Shown here: positions 24,888-34,083 of the stretch, piece after piece | Numbering within the stretch: the stretch's first letter is position 1 | Layout of the letters: each line of letters opens with the position of its first letter | Origin: Sphingomonas_O antarctica | Lineage (GTDB): Bacteria; Pseudomonadota; Alphaproteobacteria; Sphingomonadales; Sphingomonadaceae | Assembly (NCBI RefSeq): GCF_965137005.1 | Contig: NZ_CBCRXM010000001.1 | Coordinates: 62,001-126,000, forward strand | Direction: 5' to 3' | Length of the DNA: 64,000 nucleotides | Notes under the pieces: model-generated | Told to the model about the DNA's origin: nothing | What the model saw: the letters and a program-made list of their open reading frames with translations, nothing else | Database searches by the model: none | Translations under genes and position numbers: made by a program

Positions 24888-26279
24888 GTGTCGCCGCAAG
24901 AAACCGCGTTGATCCTGGCCCGGGCGCAATTCGCGTTCACGGTGTCGTTCCACTTCATTTTTCCCGCATTTTCGATCGGGCTGGCGAGCTATCTCGCGGT
25001 TCTCGAAGGGCTGTGGCTGTGGACGAAGAAGCAGCGGTTCATCGACCTCTATAATTACTGGCTCAAGATTTTCGCGGTCGCGTTCGCGATGGGTGTCGTG
25101 TCGGGCATCGTCATGTCGTATCAGTTCGGCACCAACTGGTCGGTGTTTTCCGACCGCGCGGGACCGATCGTCGGGCCGTTGATGGCGTATGAAGTTCTGA
25201 CCGCGTTCTTTCTCGAAGCCGGGTTCCTCGGCGTGATGCTGTTCGGGCGGGACAAGGTCGGTGACCGGCTCCATTTCGGCGCGACGCTGATGGTGGCGGG
25301 CGGGACGTTCATGTCCGCCTTCTGGATCTTGAGCGTCAACAGCTGGATGCAGACGCCACAGGGCTGGGCGATCGCGGCGAACGGGCAGTTCGTGGTGAAG
25401 GACGGGTGGCTGCCGGTGATCTTCAACCCGAGCTTTCCCTACCGCCTGATGCACACCGTCACCGCTGCCTATCTCACGACCGCACTGGCGGTTGGTGGCG
25501 TGGGGGCGTGGCATCTGCTCAAAGGGCACAAGACGGAGGCCGCAAAGACCAGTTTCAACATGGCGATGTGGATGGCCGCGATCGTCGCGCCGGTGCAGAT
25601 TTTCCTCGGCGATACGCAAGGGCTCAACACGCTCGAGCATCAGCCGATAAAGGTGCTGGCGATGGAAGGGCATTTCGAGGACTCGCCGCACGGTGCCCCG
25701 CTCGCCTTGTTCGGCTGGCCCAATCAGGAGACGCAGCACCTCGATTATGCCGTGACGTTGCCCAAATTGTCGTCGCTCATTTTGAAGCATGATCTCAACG
25801 CGCCGCTGCCCGGGCTGCGGTCGTACCCGCGGGAGAACCAGCCGCCGGTCGCCATCGTGTTCTGGAGCTTTCGCGTGATGGTCGGGCTCGGCTTCGCGAT
25901 GTTCGGACTGGGCCTGTGGAGCCTGCTCGCGCGCTGGCGGGGCAGATTGTATGAGTGGAACTGGCTGCACCGCACGGGCGTGGCGATGGGTCCGGCGGGG
26001 TTCGTCGCGGTCATTGCCGGCTGGATCACCACCGAAGTCGGCCGCCAGCCCTGGGTCATTACCGGCCTGTTGCGCACCGCCGATGCGCGTTCGCCGATCG
26101 CCGCGCCCGCAGTCGCCGGGTCGTTGATCGCGTTCGTCATCGTCTATTTCGGCGTGTTCGCGATGGGTACCTGGTACATTTTGCGCTTGATGGCCAAGCC
26201 GCCGCAGGAGGGTGAGCCCGAGCATCCGCGCGAGCCGACGCGCACTGCGGGCGTCACACCCGCCTCGGCCCAAAGCTGA
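24888..26279 (+). CDS. cydA: Cytochrome bd-type (cyanide-insensitive) ubiquinol oxidase subunit I
   Basis: A 463-residue, multi-helix subunit carrying the b558, b595 and d haems. It begins MSPQETALILARAQFAFTVSF and continues with FHFIFPAFSIGL, whose His ligates the haem; LMHTVTAAYLTT supplies another haem His. The Q-loop is short, as in CioA-type oxidases (E. coli CydA is about 520 residues). It reduces oxygen to water with ubiquinol at the inner membrane. The GTG start is chosen because it gives the family's usual N-terminus, although the GAGGGG upstream is very close. The stop overlaps the cydB ATG by one base. Confidence 0.95.
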   Translation: MSPQETALILARAQFAFTVSFHFIFPAFSIGLASYLAVLEGLWLWTKKQRFIDLYNYWLKIFAVAFAMGVVSGIVMSYQFGTNWSVFSDRAGPIVGPLMAYEVLTAFFLEAGFLGVMLFGRDKVGDRLHFGATLMVAGGTFMSAFWILSVNSWMQTPQGWAIAANGQFVVKDGWLPVIFNPSFPYRLMHTVTAAYLTTALAVGGVGAWHLLKGHKTEAAKTSFNMAMWMAAIVAPVQIFLGDTQGLNTLEHQPIKVLAMEGHFEDSPHGAPLALFGWPNQETQHLDYAVTLPKLSSLILKHDLNAPLPGLRSYPRENQPPVAIVFWSFRVMVGLGFAMFGLGLWSLLARWRGRLYEWNWLHRTGVAMGPAGFVAVIAGWITTEVGRQPWVITGLLRTADARSPIAAPAVAGSLIAFVIVYFGVFAMGTWYILRLMAKPPQEGEPEHPREPTRTAGVTPASAQS

Positions 26280-27286
26280 TGGACCTCACCGTCCTGTGGG
26301 CGTTCATCATCGCCTTTGCGGTGGCGATGTATGTGGTCATGGACGGGTTCGATCTGGGCATCGGTATCCTGTTCCCCTTCTTCCGCGTCGGCAGCGAGCG
26401 CGACACGGCGATGAACGCCATCGCGCCGGTGTGGGACGGCAATGAGACGTGGCTGGTGCTCGGCGGCGGCGGGCTGATGGCGGCGTTTCCGCTGGCGTAT
26501 GCGATTGTGCTGCCTGCGTTGTACGCGCCGCTGATCGCGATGCTGCTGGGACTGGTGTTTCGCGGCGTGGCGTTCGAATTCCGCTGGCGGGACAAGCGGC
26601 ATCGGCGGTGGTGGGATGCGGGTTTCTGCATGGGTTCGGTGGTCGCGGCGTTCATGCAGGGCGTGACGCTCGGCGCGCTGTTGCAGGGGATTGCAGTCAC
26701 GGGGCGGGCCTATTCGGGCGGATGGTGGGACTGGTTCAGCCCGTTCAGCCTGTTGTGCGGGGTCAGCCTGTTGTTCGCCTATGCGTTGCTGGGCGCCAGC
26801 TGGCTGGTGTGGCGGACCGAAGACGCATTGCACGACGACGGGCGCAAGTTCGTCCGCTGGCTGACCCCGGCGACGCTGGGCGTCATCGGGCTGGTCAGCG
26901 CGGCGACGCCGTTTTTGGAAGGCAAATATTACGAGCGCTGGTTCCGTTGGCCCGGGCTGCTGGTGACGGTGCCGATGCCGGTGTTGTTCGGGATCAGCGC
27001 GTTGATGCTGTGGCGGAGCGCCCGGAAGAGTGCCGACGCCGCGCCCTTCGTGTGGACGCTGGCGATTTTCGGGCTGTGTATGGCGGGGCTCGGCATCTCG
27101 ATCTGGCCCGATGTCGTGCCGGGCCGCGTCAGCATCTGGCAGGCGGCGGCGCCCGAAACGAGCCAGTTGTTCATGCTGGCCGGCACCGTCGTGCTGGTCC
27201 CCGCGATCCTCGGCTACACCTTCTGGGCCTATTGGGTGTTTCGCGGGAAAGTGGGCGACAGCGGTTATCATGCGCACGACCATTAA
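26279..27286 (+). CDS. cydB: Cytochrome bd-type ubiquinol oxidase subunit II
   Basis: A 335-residue membrane protein. The conserved start MDLTVLWAFIIAFAVAMYVVMDGFDLGIGILFPF has the MDGFDLG motif of CydB, and DGNETWLVLGGGGLMAAFP follows. It is the scaffold partner of subunit I in the respiratory oxidase. It shares the start/stop junction with cydA and overlaps the DUF2474 gene downstream by 17 bp, giving a compact three-gene operon. No cydDC assembly transporter is next to it, as usual for CIO-type operons. Confidence 0.96.
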   Translation: MDLTVLWAFIIAFAVAMYVVMDGFDLGIGILFPFFRVGSERDTAMNAIAPVWDGNETWLVLGGGGLMAAFPLAYAIVLPALYAPLIAMLLGLVFRGVAFEFRWRDKRHRRWWDAGFCMGSVVAAFMQGVTLGALLQGIAVTGRAYSGGWWDWFSPFSLLCGVSLLFAYALLGASWLVWRTEDALHDDGRKFVRWLTPATLGVIGLVSAATPFLEGKYYERWFRWPGLLVTVPMPVLFGISALMLWRSARKSADAAPFVWTLAIFGLCMAGLGISIWPDVVPGRVSIWQAAAPETSQLFMLAGTVVLVPAILGYTFWAYWVFRGKVGDSGYHAHDH

Positions 27287-27377
27287 GCGGGTCGGCTGGC
27301 TGATCCTGATCTGGGCGGGGAGTGTCGCGGCGTTGGGCGTGGTGGCATTTGCGTTGCGGTTGGCACTGCATCCATAG
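27270..27377 (+). CDS. DUF2474 small oxidase subunit (CydX-like)
   Basis: A 35-residue single-helix protein, MRTTIKRVGWLILIWAGSVA to ALRLALHP. A basic N-terminus and one long hydrophobic stretch match DUF2474 proteins that follow CIO-type cydAB, the functional analogue of CydX, which stabilises the haem-containing complex. The ATG lies within the last codons of cydB (17-bp overlap, different frame), so it depends on cydB translation. It is easily missed because of its size. Confidence 0.82.
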   Translation: MRTTIKRVGWLILIWAGSVAALGVVAFALRLALHP

Positions 27378-27420
27378 CGACTTGGCAAAGCCAAGTCGTC
27401 GGACCTCAATTGCATTGAGG
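27378..27420 (+). terminator. Tandem hairpins after the cytochrome bd operon
   Basis: Directly after the DUF2474 stop, a 9-bp stem CGACTTGGC-AAA-GCCAAGTCG is followed by CCTCAAT-TGC-ATTGAGG. No T tract is seen. They lie between the oxidase operon and the convergent tRNA-Lys gene and probably mark the operon's 3' end. Confidence 0.5.
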
Positions 27421-27472
27421 CCGGCCGGCATTCGCGGTCTCGACGTCGGCACGGCGGCGTGCCGCTCATATG

Positions 27473-27548
27473 TGGTGAGCCCTGATGGATTTGAACCATC
27501 GACCTACTGATTAAAAGTCAGTTGCTCTACCGACTGAGCTAAGGGCCC
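27473..27548 (-). tRNA. tRNA-Lys (anticodon TTT)
   Basis: A complete 76-nt cloverleaf with encoded CCA. The acceptor GGGCCCT pairs with AGGGCTC. The D arm contains AGCTCAGTCGGTAGAGC. The anticodon arm CTGAC-TTTTAAT-type loop carries TTT, and the T arm contains GGTTCAAATCC. Confidence 0.95.
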
Positions 27549-27566
27549 CCGAGGGACTGGCGCCGA

Positions 27567-28034
27567 CTATGAGCGAGGGCGCTTGCGGTCAAGCCGTGCG
27601 AGGGTCTGGCGGACGGTTAGATGTGTCATCGGGTCGCGCCAGTCGGGTGCGATCCCGGCCAATGGCGCGAGGACGAAGCGCCGGCGACGGAACTCGGGAT
27701 GAGGGATAGATAGGCCCGGCGACGCCCACATGCCGCCCGACCAGCCGATGATGTCGAGGTCCAATGGCCGCGCGCTCCACCGCTGCCCCGGGCGGCGGCC
27801 AGCATCGTGTTCGAGCGCCTTGAGGTAATCGAGGAACGCGGGGGGCGGCAGGTCGCTTTCGACGATGGCCACGGCGTTGACGAAGCTCCGCCGTGAGGGG
27901 CCAATGGGCCGCGAGGGCAGGATGCGTGAGACTGTGGCGGGATAGAGGAGGCCAATGGCGCGGCGCACCGCTTGCTCGGGGTTGCCCCAGGAACCGGGCC
28001 TGTTCGAACCCAAGGCGACGATGAACCAGTCCAT
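27567..28034 (-). CDS. folK: 2-amino-4-hydroxy-6-hydroxymethyldihydropteridine pyrophosphokinase (HPPK)
   Basis: A 155-residue enzyme of normal HPPK length. It has the family start (MDWFIVALGSNRPG), FVNAVAIVESDLPPPAFLDYLKALE, RPLDLDIIGW with the two magnesium-binding Asp, and IPHPEFRRRRFVLAPLAGIAP. It transfers pyrophosphate from ATP to 6-hydroxymethyl-dihydropterin in folate synthesis. It stands alone between tRNA-Lys and the divergent uracil-DNA glycosylase gene. The N-terminal loop is slightly shorter than in E. coli. Confidence 0.92.
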   Translation of the reverse strand: MDWFIVALGSNRPGSWGNPEQAVRRAIGLLYPATVSRILPSRPIGPSRRSFVNAVAIVESDLPPPAFLDYLKALEHDAGRRPGQRWSARPLDLDIIGWSGGMWASPGLSIPHPEFRRRRFVLAPLAGIAPDWRDPMTHLTVRQTLARLDRKRPRS

Positions 28035-28092
28035 GCCGCTGCTAAAGAGGAAGGACGGGGCTTCGACAAGGTGGGCTTGAACGGTCTAGGGG

Positions 28093-28746
28093 ATGGACGT
28101 GTCTCCACTCCCGCAAACCGAACCGCCGCGCGATTGCCCGCTGTGCCCGCGCCTCGTCGCCTTTCGCGAGGAATTGCGCGTCGAGCATCCCGCTTGGTGG
28201 AATGCGCCCGTGCCAGCGTTTGGCGACCCGCAGGCGCGGCTGGCGATCGTCGGCCTCGCGCCGGGCAAGCATGGTGCGAACCGGACGGGGCGGCCGTTCA
28301 CCGGCGATTTTGCGGGGCTGTTGCTGTACGAGACGCTGGCCAAGTTCGGGCTGACCGAAGGCACTTACGATGCCCGCGCGGATGACGGGTTCGCCCTCAA
28401 GGACGTGATCATCATCAACGCGGTCCGCTGCCTGCCGCCCGAGAACAAGCCGACGCCGGAGGAAATCCGCACCTGCCGCCCGTTCCTCGAAGCGCCGATG
28501 GCCGCGCTGCCCAATGTCCGCGTGTTCGTGGCATTGGGGGCGATCGCGCATCAGTCCGCGGTCAAGGCACTGGGCGGGCGGCTGCCCAAGGCGCGGTTCG
28601 GTCACCTCAACGAGCACCGCATGCCCGACGGCCGCATCCTGATCGATAGCTATCACTGCTCGCGCTACAACCAGAATACGGGGCGTTTGACGCGAGCGAT
28701 GTTCGAGGATGTATTTGAGCGGGCGGTCAGCTGCGCCACTCTTTAG
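28093..28746 (+). CDS. Type 5 uracil-DNA glycosylase (UdgB-like, Fe-S)
   Basis: A 217-residue protein with the UDG superfamily motif I (GLAPGKHGANRTGRPFTGD), in which the usual catalytic Asp/Asn is absent as in family 5, and the C-terminal motif SYHCSRYNQNTGRLT. Four cysteines (Cys15 and Cys18 in CPLC, plus those in VRCLPP and RTCRPF) fit the [4Fe-4S] cluster of families 4 and 5. It removes uracil and deaminated purines from DNA. The 3' end overlaps the convergent DUF5063 gene by 20 bp. Confidence 0.88.
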   Translation: MDVSPLPQTEPPRDCPLCPRLVAFREELRVEHPAWWNAPVPAFGDPQARLAIVGLAPGKHGANRTGRPFTGDFAGLLLYETLAKFGLTEGTYDARADDGFALKDVIIINAVRCLPPENKPTPEEIRTCRPFLEAPMAALPNVRVFVALGAIAHQSAVKALGGRLPKARFGHLNEHRMPDGRILIDSYHCSRYNQNTGRLTRAMFEDVFERAVSCATL

Positions 28747-29159
28747 CGTGGAGGTAGGCAGCCAGCTCTCGCAGGTGCCAACCCCAATGAATCTCGTAGC
28801 TGAATCTGACATGCCAATTTGCATCGTTAGGCCCGAATTTGGCTAATCTCTCGAGATATTCTTCCAAATCTCGCTCGATGTCAGCCAGATCGTCGATAGC
28901 GTCGCCCAACGACACTTCTGTCGTGATGTCGGCAAGCGGATCAACGACGGGATAATAACCGAGATTGGGGAAGCGTCGGCCAAGAAACTTTATCGACTCC
29001 GACCAATCTCGCTTGGCGACGATATCGTCGTCGGTGTCGAAGGGCTCCGAGATCGGTAGAGCGTGATAGGCTGCTGACAATGCGTCCAGCAGTTCGAGCA
29101 ATCGCCTGATCGATGGCGGTTCGCCTTCGCGCACCTCTGTCAGGAAGGCTTTTGCGGCT

Positions 29160-29167
<8 letters not shown>
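28727..29167 (-). CDS. DUF5063-like protein at the end of the agmatine operon
   Basis: A 146-residue acidic, helical protein beginning MFEAAKAFLTEVREGEP; it resembles DUF5063 proteins, whose role is unknown. The C-terminus (WHVRFSYEIHWGWHLRELAAYLHAKEW) is rich in His and Trp. I place the start at the ATG overlapping the last codons of aguB by 8 bp; an in-frame ATG at 29185 is the alternative. A longer frame upstream is only the aguB sequence read in another phase. Its presence in the polyamine operon does not by itself reveal a function. Confidence 0.65.
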
Positions 29168-30004
<837 letters not shown>

Positions 30005-30008
<4 letters not shown>

Positions 30009-30361
30009 GCATCAATCCTCAGGCCGAAGCGCGACGCAACGGCGACGGTGAGCAGATAGAGCAGGATCGTCGTCACACAACCGATGCCCAAGGCCGGCCA
30101 GAAGGTCATTCCGCGCCGCAACAGGACCGGGATCAGCAGGAACATCGGGATCGAGGGCAGGAAGAACCAGAAGGTGCCACCGATATAGTCGGCGAGCTTT
30201 TCCGACGTCGCGCCGCTTTGCCACAGCAGGATCATACTGAGGACCGAAACGAGAGGCAGCGATACGATCAGCGAGCCGAGGCCGGGCTGACGCCGCGCGA
30301 TCGTCGCGGCGAGCGCGATGATCAGGCCGGACAAAGCGGCGCGGGCCCAGAAGGCGATCAC
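30005..30361 (-). CDS. DUF3147 family small membrane protein
   Basis: A 118-residue protein with four hydrophobic segments and the motif SLPLVSVLSMILLW followed by FWFFLPSIPMFLLIPVLLRRG, typical of DUF3147. I place the start at the GTG overlapping the aguA stop (GTGA). An ATG 27 bp upstream would add nine residues but lie inside aguA. It is embedded between the two agmatine-pathway genes with 4-bp overlaps on both sides. A transport or membrane-anchoring role in polyamine metabolism would be inference; the family has no known function. Confidence 0.72.
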
Positions 30362-31326
30362 CGCGCCGGCACCTGTTGGCTGATGCAATGGAAGCTGCCG
30401 CCGCCGGTCAGGATGTGTCCTGTCGGCAGGCCGACGACCTGGCGGTCCGGGAATAGCGCCGCAATGGCTTTGACCGCGGCATCGTCGTTGGGTTGGCCGT
30501 GAGTGGGAACGACGACCGCGGCGTTGCCGATGTAGAAGTTCATATAGCTGGCGGCGATTGGCTCGCCTTCTTCCTCCACACGGCCGGGCGAGGGGAGGGG
30601 GACGATCTCGACCGGCCAGTTTTGCGCGCGCTGCCAGGCGTCGGCGTAGACGTCGGCGTTCGGATCGTCGCCATCGGGTTCGGGCAATGCGAGCACGCCG
30701 GGGGCGACGAAGCGCGCGAGATTGTCGACATGGCCGTCGGTGTGATCGCCGGCGAGTCCTTCACCGAGCCAGAGGATTTGAGTGACGCCGAGGTTGGCCT
30801 TGAGTTCGGCTTCGATCTGCTCACGGCTCATGCCCGGGTTGCGGTTGGGGTTGAGCAGACATTGCTCGGTCGTGACGAGCAGACCCGCGCCATCCATGTC
30901 GATCGCGCCGCCTTCGAGGATCATGGTTTTGGCGGTGCGCGGCAGGTCGGCATGCGCGGCGAGCTTTTCGGCCAGCGCTTCGTCGAGCGGGGAGGGGTAT
31001 TTGCCGCCCCAGCCATTGCCGGGATAATCGAGCGCGCGGCCGTCGCTCAGCACCAGTGGGCCGGTGTCGCGGAGCCAGATGTCGAAGAATGGCTCGATCA
31101 GGATCGCGGCATCGGGCGCGAGGCGGCGCGCGACCGTTGCCGCGTCTTCATCGGCGCAGACCAGTTCGACGCGTTCGCCTTTGCCGCCGGCGTGGACCGC
31201 ACGGGCGAAGGCGGCGACTTCCTCTTGGGCGCCTTCAAGGTCTTCGAGCCACAGGTCGGGCGCCGACGGGAAGCCGATCCACACCGAATCGTGCGGCGCC
31301 CATTCGGCGGGAAAATGATCGGTCAC
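30358..31326 (-). CDS. aguA: Agmatine deiminase
   Basis: A 322-residue member of the guanidino-group modifying (pentein) family. It has WIGFPS, RDTGPLVL, LEGGAIDMDG and GDHTDGHVDN carrying catalytic His and Asp, and the C-terminal nucleophile Cys in GGGSFHCISQQ. It converts agmatine to N-carbamoylputrescine and ammonia. It leads the operon aguA-DUF3147-aguB-DUF5063, a complete agmatine-to-putrescine route. No regulator is adjacent; the 270-bp region upstream holds several repeats. Confidence 0.96.
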   Translation of the reverse strand: MTDHFPAEWAPHDSVWIGFPSAPDLWLEDLEGAQEEVAAFARAVHAGGKGERVELVCADEDAATVARRLAPDAAILIEPFFDIWLRDTGPLVLSDGRALDYPGNGWGGKYPSPLDEALAEKLAAHADLPRTAKTMILEGGAIDMDGAGLLVTTEQCLLNPNRNPGMSREQIEAELKANLGVTQILWLGEGLAGDHTDGHVDNLARFVAPGVLALPEPDGDDPNADVYADAWQRAQNWPVEIVPLPSPGRVEEEGEPIAASYMNFYIGNAAVVVPTHGQPNDDAAVKAIAALFPDRQVVGLPTGHILTGGGSFHCISQQVPAR

Positions 31327-31337
31327 GAGGCGGGTCG

Positions 31338-31404
31338 ATTCACACGAGTCACATGTGCCAATGATGGGTTGCGCGGAGGCAAGTTCACACGATTCACATG
31401 TGCT
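31338..31404. repeat. Two tandem copies of a TTCACACG-TTCACATGTG repeat
   Basis: Copies at about 31339-31358 (TTCACACGAGTCACATGTG) and 31384-31402 (TTCACACGATTCACATGTG) lie just upstream of aguA. Each ends in the palindrome CACATGTG. A third copy is in imuB at 62601. The spacing of 45 bp and position in front of a gene could suit regulator binding, but presence inside imuB argues for a dispersed repeat. Confidence 0.6.
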
Positions 31405-31505
31405 AACGGTGTCTGTGCAAAGGCCGGATTTCGGGCTGGTGTCATGGCCCGCGTCGATACGGCAAACGAGCAGGTGTAGGACAGCCTTTTCCGCCGCTCT
31501 CCGTC

Positions 31506-31581
31506 ACCCTGACGAACGTCAGGGTCCATTCGCCCTCAGCGTGAGGCGGAGGACCAATGGACCCCGGATCAAGTCCGGGGT
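31506..31581. repeat. Palindromic repeats between the M28 peptidase and aguA genes
   Basis: ACCCTGACG-AA-CGTCAGGGT (31506-31525) is followed by ACCCCGGA-TCAAG-TCCGGGGT (31561-31581). The second shares CAAGTCCGGGGTGACG with the copy before prfB. They follow the M28 stop on the minus strand and may end that transcript. Confidence 0.6.
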
Positions 31582-31595
31582 GACGGGTGTGTGGG

Positions 31596-33287
31596 TCACT
31601 TTGCGTCAGCGCGTGACTTATCCCGGATCGCCCTGAACTCGTCGCCGGCTTTCCAGTTCGGCCAGGCATCGGTCGTCGCAAGTTCGTGCCCGATGCCGTA
31701 ATAAAATTGCAGATCCTGCACCGCGCCGTCCCAATTCCAGTTCGGATCATATTCGTCCTGCGGCTTGTGATAGCGGTTGACGTTGTAATCCTCGTTCAGC
31801 GCGTGGCCCTTGGCGGTGCCGCCATCGACCAGATCCTCCCCCGCGCCGGCATCGAGCATCGGCACGCCCAATTTGGCGAAGCTGAAATGGTCCGAACGAT
31901 AATAGCCGCCGCGTTCCGGGTTGCTCTCCGGCGTGATCCGGCGGCCCTGCAACGCGGCATAGCGCGCGACATAATCGTCGAGATCGGACTTGCCCGGCCC
32001 GACGACCGACACGTCCTTGGTCAGGCCCATAACGTTGAGCCCGTCCATGTTCACGCCGCCGACAGTCTTGCCCAGCGGATAGATCGGGTGTTCGGCGTAG
32101 AAGCGCGAGCCGAGCAGGCCGGATTCCTCGGCGGTGACCGACAGGAACACCTGGCTCCGCGGGGTGCGCGGTGCCTTCGCGGCGACTTCGGCGAGTGCGA
32201 CGAGGCCGGCGCTGCCCGAGGCATTGTCGAGCGCGCCGTTGCAGATGTCGTCGCCCTTGACCGGCGTGCAGCGCCCGAGGTGATCCCAATGCGCGGAGTA
32301 CAGCACATATTCGCCCGGCTTGGTCGTGCCAGGCAGGATGCCGACAATGTTGTGCGACATCGAGTATTCGAGCTTGTTGGCGAAATTGAGGTTCATCTTC
32401 AGCCCCAGCGGGACCGCCTTGAACCCCGGCTTTTCAGCGGCGAGCGCAAGCGCGGACAAGTCCTTACCCGAGGCCGCGAACAGGCGCTTCGCCGCGTCCT
32501 GCGTCATCCAGCCATTGGCCTGTGTTTCGCGCATCGATTTGTTCGCGGCGGCGAGATGGATTTGCGAGCCGGTATAGCTGGAGACGACGACGCCCCAGCC
32601 ATAGGCGGCGGGTTCGGTGTCGTGGACGATGATCGCCGCCGCCGCACCCTGTCGCGCAGCCTCCTCATACTTGTACGTCCAGCGGCCGTAATAGGTCATC
32701 GCGCGGCCGTTGAATCTTGTGGGGTCGCATCGTCCCCCGGACGATGCTTGAACCTGCGGGGCAGGTTCAACCCCACAAGCGCCGACCGTGGGCGTCTTCC
32801 AGTCGGGATCGTTGACCAGGATCACCACGGTCTTCCCGCGCACGTCGATACCGGCATAGTCGTTCCAGCCCTTTTCGGGCGCGACGATGCCATAGCCGAC
32901 GAAAACCACGTCCGAATTGGCGATCGTGGTTTGCGGCACCTCGCGATAGCTGAACAGCGCGATGTCGGTCTTGTAAGCGAGGTCGACGGGCGCGTTGCCG
33001 CCGCTGAAATGCGCCACCATCGCCGGATCGGCAGTGACGCGAACCATCGGCACGTCCTGCGTCCATTTACCGTGATTGCCGGGTTGCAGACCGGCGGCTT
33101 TGAAGCGTTGGGTCATGTAGGCGATGACCTTGGGTTCGGCGGCGGAGGTCGGCGCGCGGCCTTCGAAGGCGTCGGAGGACAGGGTCTGCGTGACGTCCTT
33201 CAGCGTCTGCACCGGGATTTGTGGCGGGGCATCGGCGGCCCGGGCGCCGGTGGCGAGAACCGCGATCAACGCAAGAGTGAGGCGCAT
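31596..33287 (-). CDS. M28 family zinc exopeptidase with an internal palindromic insertion
   Basis: A 563-residue exported protease. The signal peptide is MRLTLALIAVLATGARAAD; a GGAG 9 nt upstream favours this ATG over a TTG three codons earlier. A PA-domain insert precedes the M28 catalytic part: SAHWDHLGR (zinc His), GALDNASGSAG (bridging Asp), TAEESGLLGSRFYAEH (catalytic Glu-Glu) and later NMDGLN and YRSDHFSFAK. It probably trims peptides in the periplasm. Between TPTV and RFNGRAMTYYGRW lies a segment encoded entirely by a 64-bp cloverleaf palindrome (32716-32779) that is not part of the family's usual sequence. Confidence 0.9.
   Translation of the reverse strand: MRLTLALIAVLATGARAADAPPQIPVQTLKDVTQTLSSDAFEGRAPTSAAEPKVIAYMTQRFKAAGLQPGNHGKWTQDVPMVRVTADPAMVAHFSGGNAPVDLAYKTDIALFSYREVPQTTIANSDVVFVGYGIVAPEKGWNDYAGIDVRGKTVVILVNDPDWKTPTVGACGVEPAPQVQASSGGRCDPTRFNGRAMTYYGRWTYKYEEAARQGAAAAIIVHDTEPAAYGWGVVVSSYTGSQIHLAAANKSMRETQANGWMTQDAAKRLFAASGKDLSALALAAEKPGFKAVPLGLKMNLNFANKLEYSMSHNIVGILPGTTKPGEYVLYSAHWDHLGRCTPVKGDDICNGALDNASGSAGLVALAEVAAKAPRTPRSQVFLSVTAEESGLLGSRFYAEHPIYPLGKTVGGVNMDGLNVMGLTKDVSVVGPGKSDLDDYVARYAALQGRRITPESNPERGGYYRSDHFSFAKLGVPMLDAGAGEDLVDGGTAKGHALNEDYNVNRYHKPQDEYDPNWNWDGAVQDLQFYYGIGHELATTDAWPNWKAGDEFRAIRDKSRADAK
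32716..32779. repeat. 64-bp three-helix palindromic element inside the M28 peptidase coding sequence
   Basis: Outer arms CTTGTGGGGT and ACCCCACAAG (32716-32725, 32770-32779) enclose two complete hairpins: GCATCGTCC-CCC-GGACGATGC (32727-32747) and TTGAACCTGC-GGG-GCAGGTTCAA (32748-32770). Nearly every base is paired, giving a cloverleaf-like fold on either strand. The reading frame stays open across it and adds about 21 residues, including Cys near each end. It looks like a mobile palindrome tolerated in a surface loop, comparable in principle to in-frame Rickettsia palindromic elements. Confidence 0.8.
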
Positions 33288-33396
33288 CGGACACAACTCC
33301 TTGGAAAGCGGGCGTCATGGCGCGCCGTTCCAGTGCTGTCCATATTGCCAAGCGGGCCGGGGCGGGCCAAAACATTGGCAACAGGGGAGAATGCCG

Positions 33397-34083
33397 ATGT
33401 TCCGCGCCACCGCCGCCGCCCTTTTGCTCTCAGTGACTATTTCTACCGCGAGTCATGCACAAGAGATCGGCACGCTCATCACGCGGTCCGCTGCTCAAGT
33501 CGACTATGCCGACAAGAATGCGGCGAGGTTGCTGACCAACCGCTGGGCGAAATGCGTTGTCCAGCAGAGCCCCGCGCGAATCGAAATCTACCTGTCCATG
33601 CCCGTCGGCAGCAAAGCATCGCGGGACATGGCGCGCCGGTTTCTGACGGGCGAGAGCAACTGCATAAGCGGCAGCGTTGAATCGCGTGAGTTGAGCGTTG
33701 CGGATCAGGTAACGCGGGGCGCGTTGTTCGAAGCTCTGTTCGTGCGCAATTTCGGCCGCGATGATGCGACGGACCTAAGTCAGGCGGCACCACTGACCTA
33801 TGATTGGGCACCGGGCGCTGAAATCACGCCAGATGCGCAACAGGCGACAGCTCTTGCGCGGGTCGGCGACTGCATGGTGCGCAAGAATACGGGTGGCGCG
33901 CGGCAATTGATGCGGACCGAGCCAGGCAGCGTCGGAGAGTCGCAGGCGATCAGTGGGATGGTCCCATTCCTGGGCGGATGCCTGCCGAAAGGGAAACAGT
34001 ATCAATTCAGCAAATCACTCCTGCGCGGCACTGTTGCCGAACCGCTTTTCAGGCTCAGCATGGCAGCCGGAAAGCCGAACTAG
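33397..34083 (+). CDS. Secreted hypothetical protein
   Basis: A 228-residue protein with signal peptide MFRATAAALLLSVTISTASHAQE. I choose the second of two nearby ATGs because the Shine-Dalgarno GGGGAG is 7 nt from it but only 1 nt from the first. The mature part has four Cys (KCVV, SNCI, GDCM, GGCLP) that could form two disulfides, and no catalytic motif I recognise. Similar unassigned proteins are common in sphingomonads. Its stop overlaps the stop of the convergent TauD-type gene (CTAG). Confidence 0.72.
   Translation: MFRATAAALLLSVTISTASHAQEIGTLITRSAAQVDYADKNAARLLTNRWAKCVVQQSPARIEIYLSMPVGSKASRDMARRFLTGESNCISGSVESRELSVADQVTRGALFEALFVRNFGRDDATDLSQAAPLTYDWAPGAEITPDAQQATALARVGDCMVRKNTGGARQLMRTEPGSVGESQAISGMVPFLGGCLPKGKQYQFSKSLLRGTVAEPLFRLSMAAGKPN

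Noticed and set aside
31327..31595. CRISPR array
   Set aside because: Only two copies of the 19-bp repeat with one 26-bp spacer and a third copy elsewhere; no cas genes.
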